Shown here: one piece after another, positions 1 to 5,181 of the stretch
Position numbering within the stretch: position 1 is the first letter of the stretch
How the letters are laid out: every line of letters starts with the position of its first letter
Origin: Alphaproteobacteria bacterium
GTDB taxonomy: Bacteria > Pseudomonadota > Alphaproteobacteria > UBA828
Direction of reading: 5' to 3'
Length of the DNA stretch: 5,181 nt
NCBI GenBank assembly: GCA_029937205.1
Contig: JAPYQV010000249.1
Location: 1 to 5,181, forward strand
Translations under genes and position numbers: made by a program
Notes under the pieces: generated by a model
What the model was told of the DNA's origin: nothing
Databases searched by the model: none
What the model saw: the letters and a program-made list of their open reading frames with translations, nothing else

Positions 1-3
1 TCC

Positions 4-9
4 AGGGAG
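4..9 (+). promoter_or_regulatory. Ribosome binding site of the haloalkane dehalogenase gene
   Basis: AGGGAG lies 6 nt upstream of the ATG at 16, with an A-rich spacer. This good Shine-Dalgarno match supports that ATG as the true start. The promoter, if it is close, lies outside the window. Confidence 0.7.
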
Positions 10-15
10 ATAAAA

Positions 16-906
16 ATGACAGGTCGCGGGCCGTTTTCGGCTGATTACCCGTTTGAGCCCAATTTCGGCGAGGTCAAGGGCTCAAATATGCATTATGCCG
101 ATGTTGGCGAAGGCCCGGTATTTCTGTTCCTGCACGGCAATTCCACTTGGTCCTATATGTGGCGCAACGTCATTCCGCATTTAGAAAAAAAGGGGCGCTG
201 CGTTGCGCCGGACCTGATCGGCTTCGGTAAATCGGACAAACCCGATATCGAATATCTTTATTCGGAACATTACGCCTATATCGATGCCTTCATCAAAGCG
301 CTGGATTTAAAAGATATCGTTCTGGTGTTGCATGATTGGGGCGGTGGCATCGGCCTTAACTACGCCATGAACCACCAGGACAATGTGCGCGGTATCGCGT
401 TTATGGAGACCTTCGTGCGCACCTTTCCCAGCTGGGATGATTGGCCGCAGGACCTGGTCGAAGGTTTCAAGCAATTTCGTACGCCGGGCCTAAGCTGGGA
501 ACTGATCGTTAAGAAGAACGTTTTCATGGAGGAGATTCTGCCTTACGGCATTCACCGCACCCTGTCCGATGCAGAGATGAGCGCCTATCTCGAGCCCTTC
601 AAAGAGGAAGCGCACCGCTTGCCGCTTTGGGTCTGGCCGCAGGAACTGCCGATTGCCGGCCAGCCGCATGGTCCGCACCGAATTATCAGCCGTTATGTCG
701 AGGAGCTCAAGAAGTCTGAGATGCCCAAGCTTCTGTTCCATGTTCAACCCGGCGCCATCGTTCCACCGGAGACGGTGGAGATGTGCAAGCGCAATTTTCC
801 CAATCTGGAGGATGTGTTTCTCGGCGAAAGCGGCCACTATGTGGCCGAGGATTTCCCTCACGAACTCGGCGAGAAGATAGCTGAATGGTCGGATCGGATC
901 GCCTAG
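16..906 (+). CDS. dhaA: Haloalkane dehalogenase (class HLD-II, DhaA/LinB-like)
   Basis: Alpha/beta-hydrolase expected to cleave carbon-halogen bonds by hydrolysis, giving an alcohol, halide and a proton; probably cytoplasmic, as no signal peptide is visible. The 296-aa length is normal for the family. The whole catalytic pentad of the DhaA/LinB class can be placed: nucleophile Asp107 and halide-binding Trp108 in LHDWGG, the second halide ligand Asn42 in HGNST, catalytic acid Glu131 in FMETFVR, and base His274 in SGHYVAEDF. The cap region (about 132-215) also resembles DhaA, with SWDDWP, YLEPFKE and LPIAGQP. Pro after HGN, usual in dehalogenases, is Ser43 here. Renilla luciferase shares this fold and several of these motifs, so a related non-dehalogenase activity is possible, but Asn42, Trp108 and Glu131 favour dehalogenation. 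The gene symbol denotes family resemblance, not proven orthology. The 3' end overlaps the next gene by 22 nt. Confidence 0.9.
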   Translation: MTGRGPFSADYPFEPNFGEVKGSNMHYADVGEGPVFLFLHGNSTWSYMWRNVIPHLEKKGRCVAPDLIGFGKSDKPDIEYLYSEHYAYIDAFIKALDLKDIVLVLHDWGGGIGLNYAMNHQDNVRGIAFMETFVRTFPSWDDWPQDLVEGFKQFRTPGLSWELIVKKNVFMEEILPYGIHRTLSDAEMSAYLEPFKEEAHRLPLWVWPQELPIAGQPHGPHRIISRYVEELKKSEMPKLLFHVQPGAIVPPETVEMCKRNFPNLEDVFLGESGHYVAEDFPHELGEKIAEWSDRIA

Positions 907-1715
907 ACAAGCTTGTTACCGCAGAAGATATCGCCGCCTATGCCCGCGACGGCGTGTGTGTGTTGCGTGGTGTCTTCACGGCTCAGTGGTTGAACGCATT
1001 GCGTTCTGGCGTGGAACGCAACCTTGCCGAGCCCGGCCCCTGGGCCGGTGAGCATGGTGAGGGGCAAGGAAAATTTTTCGACGATTACTGCAACTGGGAG
1101 CGCATTCCTGAATATCGCAGCTTCGTTTACGAATCTCCGGCTGCCGCTATCGCGGCGGCGGTCATGCAATCGCCGACCGCTCAGTTCTTCCATGAGCATG
1201 TGTTGGTCAAGGAGCCGGGCACGGTCAAACGCACGCCCTGGCATCAGGATGCGCCCTATTATTGCGTCGATGGTGGTCAGACGGTGAGTTTTTGGATTCC
1301 TCTCGATGCGGTGGCGCATGAGGTATGCCCGGAATTTGTCGCCGGCTCCCATCTCTGGCAGAAGCTGTTTTATCCGCGCAGCTTCGCCAACGATACAGAT
1401 TATGAATACGAGGGCGGCGGCTTCGAAACCATTCCGGATATTGAAGGCGCACGGGACAAATATGACATCCGCTCTTGGGCGCTGGAACCGGGCGATGTGA
1501 TCCTCTTTCATTTCCGCACCGTACACGGCGCGCCGGCCAATCCGGGCGAGGGCCGGCGGCGCGGATTTGCGCCGCGTTGGCTCGGCGAGGATGCGCGCTT
1601 CGTCGCGCGGCCAGGGCGAACCTCGCCGCCCTATCCGGGGATCGGTCTGGAGACGGGAGAGCGCATGCGCGAGGATTGGTTTCCCACCATATGGCCGCCG
1701 TTGACCAGCGATTAG
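885..1715 (+). CDS. Phytanoyl-CoA dioxygenase (PhyH) family Fe(II)/2-oxoglutarate oxygenase
   Basis: Non-haem iron oxygenase of the PhyH family; members typically hydroxylate an unactivated carbon while converting 2-oxoglutarate to succinate and CO2. The 276-aa protein has the full 2-His-1-carboxylate facial triad: His120 and Asp122 in TPWHQDAPYY and distal His214 in RTVHGAPAN. The arginines at 224-226 (RRRGFAPRW) are well placed to bind the 2-oxoglutarate carboxylate. Other family-typical stretches are HEHVLVKEPGT (about 103-113), SFWIPLD and FVAGSH. The ATG at 885 is the first start in frame, lies inside the dehalogenase gene, and has a weak GAGAAG site at 871-876. The substrate cannot be read from sequence; bacterial PhyH proteins act on very varied small molecules and the name does not imply phytanoyl-CoA. 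Overlap with gene 1 implies translational coupling and perhaps a shared substrate. Confidence 0.88.
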   Translation: MVGSDRLDKLVTAEDIAAYARDGVCVLRGVFTAQWLNALRSGVERNLAEPGPWAGEHGEGQGKFFDDYCNWERIPEYRSFVYESPAAAIAAAVMQSPTAQFFHEHVLVKEPGTVKRTPWHQDAPYYCVDGGQTVSFWIPLDAVAHEVCPEFVAGSHLWQKLFYPRSFANDTDYEYEGGGFETIPDIEGARDKYDIRSWALEPGDVILFHFRTVHGAPANPGEGRRRGFAPRWLGEDARFVARPGRTSPPYPGIGLETGERMREDWFPTIWPPLTSD

Positions 1716-1730
1716 GCTTGTCTGCTCGGC

Positions 1731-1753
1731 GCCGCTGGGTAGCATGAAGCGGC
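1731..1753 (+). promoter_or_regulatory. Small inverted repeat ahead of the nitrile hydratase-like genes
   Basis: GCCGCT at 1731-1736 is the exact reverse complement of AGCGGC at 1748-1753, giving a possible 6-bp stem with an 11-nt loop in the 59-nt gap between the dioxygenase gene and the next gene. No T-run follows, so it does not look like an intrinsic terminator. It ends just before the strong ribosome binding site at 1757-1765 and might affect mRNA stability or translation. A 6-bp stem in GC-rich DNA may be chance. Confidence 0.25.
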
Positions 1754-1756
1754 ATT

Positions 1757-1765
1757 AAGGGGAGG
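1757..1765 (+). promoter_or_regulatory. Strong ribosome binding site for the first nitrile hydratase-like subunit
   Basis: AAGGGGAGG sits 9 nt before the ATG at 1775 and is the strongest Shine-Dalgarno match in the window. It fixes the start of the beta N-half gene and suggests that translation begins afresh here rather than by coupling to the dioxygenase gene. Confidence 0.75.
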
Positions 1766-1774
1766 AAAATCGAG

Positions 1775-2122
1775 ATGACCGAAGCGGGACGCATGCACCA
1801 CGATATGGGTGGGCAGGACGCCGACCCGGTGCAGCAGGCGGCGCATTCCCATCCGGATTGGGAGAAGCGCGTTGATGCCTTGATGATGTTGCTCTCCAAC
1901 AACAAGCGGCGCCTGATCGGCGTTGATGAAATGCGCCGCGGAATTGAGAGTTTGGGCAAGGATTCCTATACCAAGCTCACCTATTACGAACGCTGGACCG
2001 CCTCAATTACGCAAAACCTCATTGAAAAGGGCATCATCAATTCTGACGAATTGGGCCGCAAGATGGCCGAAATGGAAGCCCATGCGAAGGCTGGTGGCGG
2101 ACGCATCGGGGAGACGGATTAA
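1775..2122 (+). CDS. Nitrile hydratase beta N-terminal domain / thiocyanate hydrolase beta-like subunit
   Basis: 115-aa protein matching only the N-terminal half of a nitrile hydratase beta chain. The opening HHDMGGQ matches the family's N-terminal HDxGG signature, followed by DWEKRV (about 28-33) and a helical region ending in DEMRRGIESLG and LTYYERW. By comparison with Pseudonocardia thermophila beta chain, as I recall its numbering, Arg54 aligns with active-site Arg52, Tyr70 with Tyr68 and Trp74 with Trp72, so the contribution to the metal pocket is kept. The chain stops in what would be the inter-domain linker, and the missing C-terminal barrel is encoded by the next gene. This is the arrangement of thiocyanate hydrolase (scnB-scnA-scnC order) and of three-subunit toyocamycin nitrile hydratase. 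An activator of the P14K/NhlE type can also resemble beta, but HDMGG points to a structural subunit. N-half plus C-half total 213 aa, about one normal beta chain. Confidence 0.85.
   Translation: MTEAGRMHHDMGGQDADPVQQAAHSHPDWEKRVDALMMLLSNNKRRLIGVDEMRRGIESLGKDSYTKLTYYERWTASITQNLIEKGIINSDELGRKMAEMEAHAKAGGGRIGETD
2108..2113 (+). promoter_or_regulatory. Ribosome binding site of the beta C-half gene, inside the preceding gene
   Basis: GGGGAG lies 8 nt before the ATG at 2122. That ATG shares its A with the TAA stop of the upstream gene (TAATG). A dedicated site plus a 1-nt overlap argues that the two halves of beta are genuinely separate, coupled genes and not a single gene broken by a sequencing error. 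Confidence 0.65.
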
Positions 2123-2418
2123 TGGCGCGCTTCACTTCCGGCGACAGTGTGACGGTGCGGCGCGCCTTCCCACCCGGCCATGTGCGCACACCCTATTATA
2201 TTCGCGGCAAGTCGGGCCACGTTGAGCGGGTGTTGGACTCGTTTGCCAATCCTGAAGAACTTGCCTATGGCCGCGACGGCCTGCCCAAGCGGCCGCTCTA
2301 CCGGGTGCGTTTTGCCCAGAGCCGGGTATGGCCGGATTATTCTGGCGCGCCGGGCGATACTTTGGATGTGGAACTTTACGAGCATTGGTTGGAGCCCGCA
2401 GGGGAAGAAAGCGCATGA
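2122..2418 (+). CDS. Nitrile hydratase beta C-terminal (SH3-like) domain / thiocyanate hydrolase alpha-like subunit
   Basis: 98-aa protein equal to the C-terminal SH3-like barrel of nitrile hydratase beta. It opens with the barrel's usual FxxGDxV strand (residues 4-10), then GHVRTPYYIRGKSG (19-32), YRVRFAQSRVW (60-70) and a closing VELYEHWLEP. Arg22 in GHVR aligns with Arg157 of the P. thermophila beta chain, the second arginine that hydrogen-bonds to the oxidised cysteines of the metal claw; this relies on recalled numbering. The two active-site arginines are therefore on different polypeptides here. Expected role: a structural and catalytic partner of the alpha-type subunit in a cytoplasmic heteromer. 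It overlaps the upstream gene by 1 nt and the downstream gene by 4 nt (ATGA), consistent with equal expression of the three subunits. By name it corresponds to thiocyanate hydrolase alpha, although the preference for nitrile or thiocyanate is unknown. Confidence 0.85.
   Translation: MARFTSGDSVTVRRAFPPGHVRTPYYIRGKSGHVERVLDSFANPEELAYGRDGLPKRPLYRVRFAQSRVWPDYSGAPGDTLDVELYEHWLEPAGEESA
2400..2405 (+). promoter_or_regulatory. Ribosome binding site that sets the start of the alpha-type subunit
   Basis: AGGGGA lies 9 nt before the ATG at 2415. It selects 2415 over the in-frame ATG at 2328, which would add 29 residues without family resemblance and overlap the beta C-half gene by 91 nt. Confidence 0.7.
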
Positions 2419-3008
2419 CCCTACGTTCGGACGGTAATGTACTGGATCATTATCAGGCGATGGAGCTCGCGGTAAGCGCGCTTCTGATCGACAAGGGCTA
2501 TTTCACCGAAGACGATATGGCGGCGGAAATCGATGCCATGGCCAAACGCACGCCGGAGATCGGCGCGCGCGTGGTGGCGCAAGCCTGGACCGATCCGGAC
2601 TTCAAGGCGCGCCTTCTCGAGGACGGCACCGGCGCCTGTGAAAGCATTGGCCTCGATATGGGCCCGACCCGCCTGATGGTGGTGGAGAGCACGGCCGATG
2701 TTCACAATGTGATCGTTTGCACGCTTTGCTCCTGCTTCCCGCGCATGCTGATGGGCATTCCGCCGGACTGGTACAAATCCAAGGATTACCGTTCCCGCGT
2801 GGTGCGCGAGCCGCGTGTGGTATTGAAGGAATTCGGCACCGAGCCCGGAGCGGATGTGGATGTGCGGGTGCACGACAACTCCGCCGATATGCGCTATCTG
2901 GTGCTGCCCAAACGGCCCGACGGTACCGACGGAATGAGCCGGGAGGAACTGGCCAAGCTGGTGACGCGGGATTCAATGATTGGCGTCAAGATTGTCGAGG
3001 CGCCCTGA
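2415..3008 (+). CDS. Nitrile hydratase alpha / thiocyanate hydrolase gamma-like subunit, cobalt type
   Basis: 197-aa metal-binding catalytic subunit. Nitrile hydratase converts R-CN and water to an amide; the sister enzyme thiocyanate hydrolase converts thiocyanate to carbonyl sulfide and ammonia. The metal claw VCTLCSC is at 101-107, with Cys102, Cys105 and Cys107. Thr at 103 is the cobalt-type signature (iron types have Ser), and in studied members the second and third cysteines are oxidised to sulfinate and sulfenate. Other family blocks are GARVVAQAW (50-58), ARLLED, MVVESTADVHN, PPDWYKS, YRSRVVREPR, RYLVLPKRP and LVTRDSMIG. The length is near that of nitrile hydratase alpha and shorter than T. 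thioparus thiocyanate hydrolase gamma (about 243 aa). After the claw, FPRMLMG replaces the common YPWPVLG, so Arg110 stands where many nitrile hydratases have Trp. The start at 2415 overlaps the previous stop (ATGA) and has its own ribosome site. Family confidence is high; substrate is undecided. Confidence 0.92.
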   Translation: MTLRSDGNVLDHYQAMELAVSALLIDKGYFTEDDMAAEIDAMAKRTPEIGARVVAQAWTDPDFKARLLEDGTGACESIGLDMGPTRLMVVESTADVHNVIVCTLCSCFPRMLMGIPPDWYKSKDYRSRVVREPRVVLKEFGTEPGADVDVRVHDNSADMRYLVLPKRPDGTDGMSREELAKLVTRDSMIGVKIVEAP

Positions 3009-3026
3009 AGCGGCGGATAACAATAC

Positions 3027-4703
3027 ATGCATGATTTAGTGATCAGAGGCGCCGAGGTTGCCGATGGTTCGGGCGCGCCGCTGCGAATGGCGGATGTCGC
3101 CGTCAGCGACGGCCGGATTACGGAGGTCGGGCGCGTCGGAGGCGCGGCCAAGCAATCGGTCGATGGGTCGGGGCTGGTGCTGTCGCCCGGCATTGTTGAT
3201 GTGCACACCCATTACGATGCGCAACTGACCTGGGACAGCAATGCCACGCCGTCGCCGGCGCTTGGCGTGACCACGGTGGTGGTCGGCAATTGCGGCTTTT
3301 CCATCGCACCCTGCCCGCCGGAATGCCGCGATCTGATCGCGCGCAATCTGGCGGAAGTCGAGGGGATGTCGCTCACCGCACTCCGCAGCGGCACAAATTG
3401 GGAATTCGAGAGCTTCGCTGAATATTTGACGTTGCTTAAGCGCAAGGGCGTAACGCCGAATGTCGCGGCCTTTATCGGCCATTCGGCGGTACGCACCATG
3501 GTGATGGGCGATGAGGCTTCCGCGCGCGCGGCCAACGACGATGAAGTCGCGGCTATGCGCGACCTGGTGGCTGGCGGCATGGATGCCGGCGCGGTCGGTT
3601 TTTCGACTTCTACGTCGATCAATCATTATGGCGATGGCGGCGTCCCCATGCCGTCGCGCCTGGCGGAAGAAAGCGAGTTACGCAGCTTGGTGGGTGTGCT
3701 GGGCGAAAAGAAGCGCGGCGTCTTCCAGCTCACGGTCGGACCTTCTATGACATCTGAGGTGATGGAATCAATCGCTGCGGACAATAACTGCCCGGTGTTT
3801 CAGACAGCCGCGCTGCACAATGAAGCTTTTCCCGAACGCGCACACATGATGGTGAGCGATTCCGCCGATGCCCAAGCACGCGGCAATCAGCTCTGGGCGC
3901 AGGTTTCCTGCCAGCCTCTAAGCATGGACTTTGCCTTAACCGCTGCCTTCCCCATGCAAAGCTTGGATTCATGGCGGCCCTTGATCGATGCCGATAATGA
4001 AAGTTTTGAACGGCAAATTCGCGACGCGGAATTCCGCAAGCGCTTTCGCCACGATCTCGATGTGCCGCAAAAAGGTAAATTGTTCTTTGGCGATTGGTCG
4101 AAGGTCGAAGTCGCCATGACCGTGCGGCCGGAAAACCGTGCCCTGGAGGGGATGAGTATCGATAAGCTGGCTGAGCGCCAGGGCAAGGATCCCATCGACG
4201 TCTTTTTCGACCTATCGGCGGAAGAGGGATTGGAGACGGTCTATACGGCGGGCCTGATGAATTCCGACGAGGATGAAGTTGAAAAACTGATGCGCCAACC
4301 CGGCAGCCTCATCAGCCTTTCGGATGGCGGCGCGCATTTGCGCTATCTGTGCGATGCCGGTTATGGCCTGCATCTGCTCGGCCATTGGGTGCGCGAGCGC
4401 GGTTCATTTGATTGGCCCGATGCCATACGCCGTCTCACCAGCTTGCCCGCCGAACTTTATCGCCTGCCGAATCGCGGGCGTATTGTCCCGGGCGCCCACG
4501 CCGATTTGCTGCTCTTCGATGCCGCCACCGTGGCGCGCGGCCCATTGCGGCGCGCGTTCGATCTGCCGGGCGGAGAGAGCCGTCTGACGCGGGACCCCGT
4601 CGGCGTGCATGGTGTTTGGGTCAACGGCGCCCACGTTTTTGACGGCACGGATTATGTGGCGGACACACCGCCCGGTGTGGTGATCGACCGCTTCGCTTCT
4701 TAA
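3027..4703 (+). CDS. Amidohydrolase, N-acyl-D-amino-acid deacylase (D-aminoacylase)-like
   Basis: 558-aa metal-dependent amidohydrolase of the D-aminoacylase/amidohydrolase-3 group; such enzymes hydrolyse C-N bonds, classically N-acyl-D-amino acids to the free D-amino acid. Visible parts are the N-terminal composite-barrel strand LVIRGAEVADGSG (4-16), metal ligands His60 and His62 in DVHTHYD, Cys89 in GNCGFS (matching the metal-bridging cysteine of D-aminoacylase), catalytic Asp433 in SDGGAH, and the closing GRIVPGAHADLLLFD (484-498) and VWVNG. The HMR and HHK segments that supply the other two metal histidines in Alcaligenes D-aminoacylase are not obvious in the region 228-275; His264 in ALHNEAF may replace one. 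The protein is longer than classic D-aminoacylases (about 480 aa) and resembles the longer subfamily, whose substrates are mostly unknown. The ATG at 3027 follows the alpha-type gene by 18 nt; a second ATG at 3031 is in another frame and hits a stop at once. It may act on the amide made by the upstream enzyme. Confidence 0.85.
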   Translation: MHDLVIRGAEVADGSGAPLRMADVAVSDGRITEVGRVGGAAKQSVDGSGLVLSPGIVDVHTHYDAQLTWDSNATPSPALGVTTVVVGNCGFSIAPCPPECRDLIARNLAEVEGMSLTALRSGTNWEFESFAEYLTLLKRKGVTPNVAAFIGHSAVRTMVMGDEASARAANDDEVAAMRDLVAGGMDAGAVGFSTSTSINHYGDGGVPMPSRLAEESELRSLVGVLGEKKRGVFQLTVGPSMTSEVMESIAADNNCPVFQTAALHNEAFPERAHMMVSDSADAQARGNQLWAQVSCQPLSMDFALTAAFPMQSLDSWRPLIDADNESFERQIRDAEFRKRFRHDLDVPQKGKLFFGDWSKVEVAMTVRPENRALEGMSIDKLAERQGKDPIDVFFDLSAEEGLETVYTAGLMNSDEDEVEKLMRQPGSLISLSDGGAHLRYLCDAGYGLHLLGHWVRERGSFDWPDAIRRLTSLPAELYRLPNRGRIVPGAHADLLLFDAATVARGPLRRAFDLPGGESRLTRDPVGVHGVWVNGAHVFDGTDYVADTPPGVVIDRFAS

Positions 4704-4709
4704 GACGCA

Positions 4710-5181
4710 ATGGAGACGCTGCTGACGGCGATTGTCCCGGCATTCGCCCTAATTGCCATCGGATATGGCGCGGCACGCCTCAATATTCTGGGGCGGACGA
4801 TCTTCGAGACGCTCAAAAAGTTCGTCTATTACCTGGCCATGCCGGCGCTTCTGATCGCTAGCCTGGCCACCGTGCCGGCAGGTGAAATCCTCAACTGGAA
4901 TTACATCGCCGCCTTTACAATCGGCATCGCCGTCACCTGGATCGTGATCAGCCTCGCTGGGCAGGTGCTGTTTCGAGACGACCTGGCGGATGGCGCCATG
5001 CGCGGCGTCATCGCCAGCTACGGCAATAATGGCTATCTCGGCATACCGCTCGTCGCTGCGGCATTCGGCGAAGCGGCAATCGTTCCGGCCAACCTCAGCG
5101 TTTTGATAAATTTCGTGGTCATCATGGCCGGTGCTGTCTTGAGTCTGGAATTCGCGCGCGCGCGAGCGACAGGCGATGTGC
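4710..5181 (+). CDS. Auxin efflux carrier (AEC) family transporter, 3' end beyond window
   Basis: The reading frame is open from the ATG at 4710 to the window edge, giving 157 residues plus one base of an integral membrane protein. Hydrophobic segments at about 4-22, 36-55, 65-88, 98-119 and 122-147 look like the first five transmembrane helices. Family marks of AEC permeases (which include MdcF-type malonate transporters and plant PIN relatives) are IVPAFALIAIGYG near the start, FVYYLAMPALLIASL at 38-52 with Pro45, and GNNGYLGIPL at 105-114. Complete members are about 300-320 aa, so roughly half is visible. AEC proteins in bacteria usually move organic anions such as malate or malonate. The start is 6 nt after the stop of the amidohydrolase gene with only a weak ribosome site, so translation is probably coupled. 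It may move the substrate or the acid product of the upstream enzymes; direction and cargo cannot be told from sequence. Confidence 0.85.
   Translation, partial: METLLTAIVPAFALIAIGYGAARLNILGRTIFETLKKFVYYLAMPALLIASLATVPAGEILNWNYIAAFTIGIAVTWIVISLAGQVLFRDDLADGAMRGVIASYGNNGYLGIPLVAAAFGEAAIVPANLSVLINFVVIMAGAVLSLEFARARATGDV

Larger units (their letters stand above)
16..5181 (+). other. Probable single operon of seven genes
   Basis: All seven genes lie on one strand. Junctions in order are a 22-nt overlap, a 59-nt gap, a 1-nt overlap, a 4-nt overlap, an 18-nt gap and a 6-nt gap. No convincing terminator or promoter is seen between them, and nothing convincing is coded on the opposite strand. The operon may extend past both window edges. 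The only place where an internal promoter could fit comfortably is 1716-1774. Confidence 0.7.

Noticed and set aside
490..861. A 123-codon minus-strand open frame opposite the dehalogenase cap and C-terminal region
   Set aside because: It is antisense to well-conserved dehalogenase sequence and has no family resemblance.
903..1745. A 280-codon open frame on the minus strand opposite the dioxygenase gene
   Set aside because: It is antisense to a clearly conserved gene, its translation shows no recognisable motif, and long antisense frames are common in GC-rich DNA.
1718..1745. A possible promoter, TTGTCT and TAGCAT with a 16-nt spacer
   Set aside because: Each box matches only 4 of 6 consensus bases and the spacer is short; this level of match is expected by chance.
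2100..2130. The split of the beta chain as a frameshift or sequencing error
   Set aside because: Each half has its own ribosome site, the TAATG junction lies in the inter-domain linker, and the same split is known in thiocyanate hydrolase.
2328..2414. An N-terminal extension of the alpha-type subunit from the in-frame ATG at 2328
   Set aside because: The extra 29 residues do not resemble the family and overlap the beta C-half gene heavily, while the ATG at 2415 has a good ribosome site and an ATGA junction.
3036..3626. A 196-codon minus-strand open frame opposite the N-terminal part of the amidohydrolase
   Set aside because: The product is rich in Arg, His and Ala without domain motifs, as expected of an antisense shadow.
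5154..5165. Alternating CG run near the window end
   Set aside because: It encodes Ala-Arg codons within the transporter frame and is ordinary in GC-rich coding DNA.

Overview
The window is a dense, single-strand block of seven genes from what looks like a GC-rich proteobacterium, most likely an alphaproteobacterium. That guess rests on codon and base composition and on the mix of families (class II haloalkane dehalogenase, PhyH-type dioxygenase, nitrile hydratase-type metalloenzyme, long D-aminoacylase-type amidohydrolase). No rRNA or other marker gene is present, so the assignment is only an inference. There are no tRNAs, mobile elements, CRISPR arrays or long repeats. The longest non-coding stretch is 59 nt.

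Layout, all on the + strand: (1) 16-906, haloalkane dehalogenase of the DhaA/LinB group with an apparently intact catalytic pentad. (2) 885-1715, phytanoyl-CoA dioxygenase-like Fe(II)/2-oxoglutarate oxygenase, overlapping gene 1 by 22 nt. (3-5) 1775-2122, 2122-2418 and 2415-3008, a three-subunit cobalt-type nitrile hydratase/thiocyanate hydrolase-like enzyme. Its beta chain is split into an N-terminal and a C-terminal polypeptide, and the alpha-type chain carries the CTLCSC metal claw. The three genes are joined by TAATG and ATGA stop/start overlaps. (6) 3027-4703, an N-acyl-D-amino-acid deacylase-like amidohydrolase. (7) 4710 to the window edge, the first 157 codons of an auxin efflux carrier (AEC) family transporter.

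The overlaps and short gaps (22-nt overlap, 59-nt gap, 1-nt overlap, 4-nt overlap, 18-nt gap, 6-nt gap) suggest one operon. Taken together the genes could form a small catabolic cassette: dehalogenation (gene 1), oxidation (gene 2), nitrile or thiocyanate hydration (genes 3-5), C-N hydrolysis of the amide product (gene 6) and transport (gene 7). A halogenated or hydroxylated aliphatic nitrile would fit as substrate, but this is inference from gene content. The individual family assignments are well supported; the shared pathway is not proven. The points most worth following up are the split-beta three-gene metalloenzyme, the unusual residues just after its metal motif, the non-standard metal-site region of the amidohydrolase, and the linkage of dehalogenase and nitrile hydratase-type genes.
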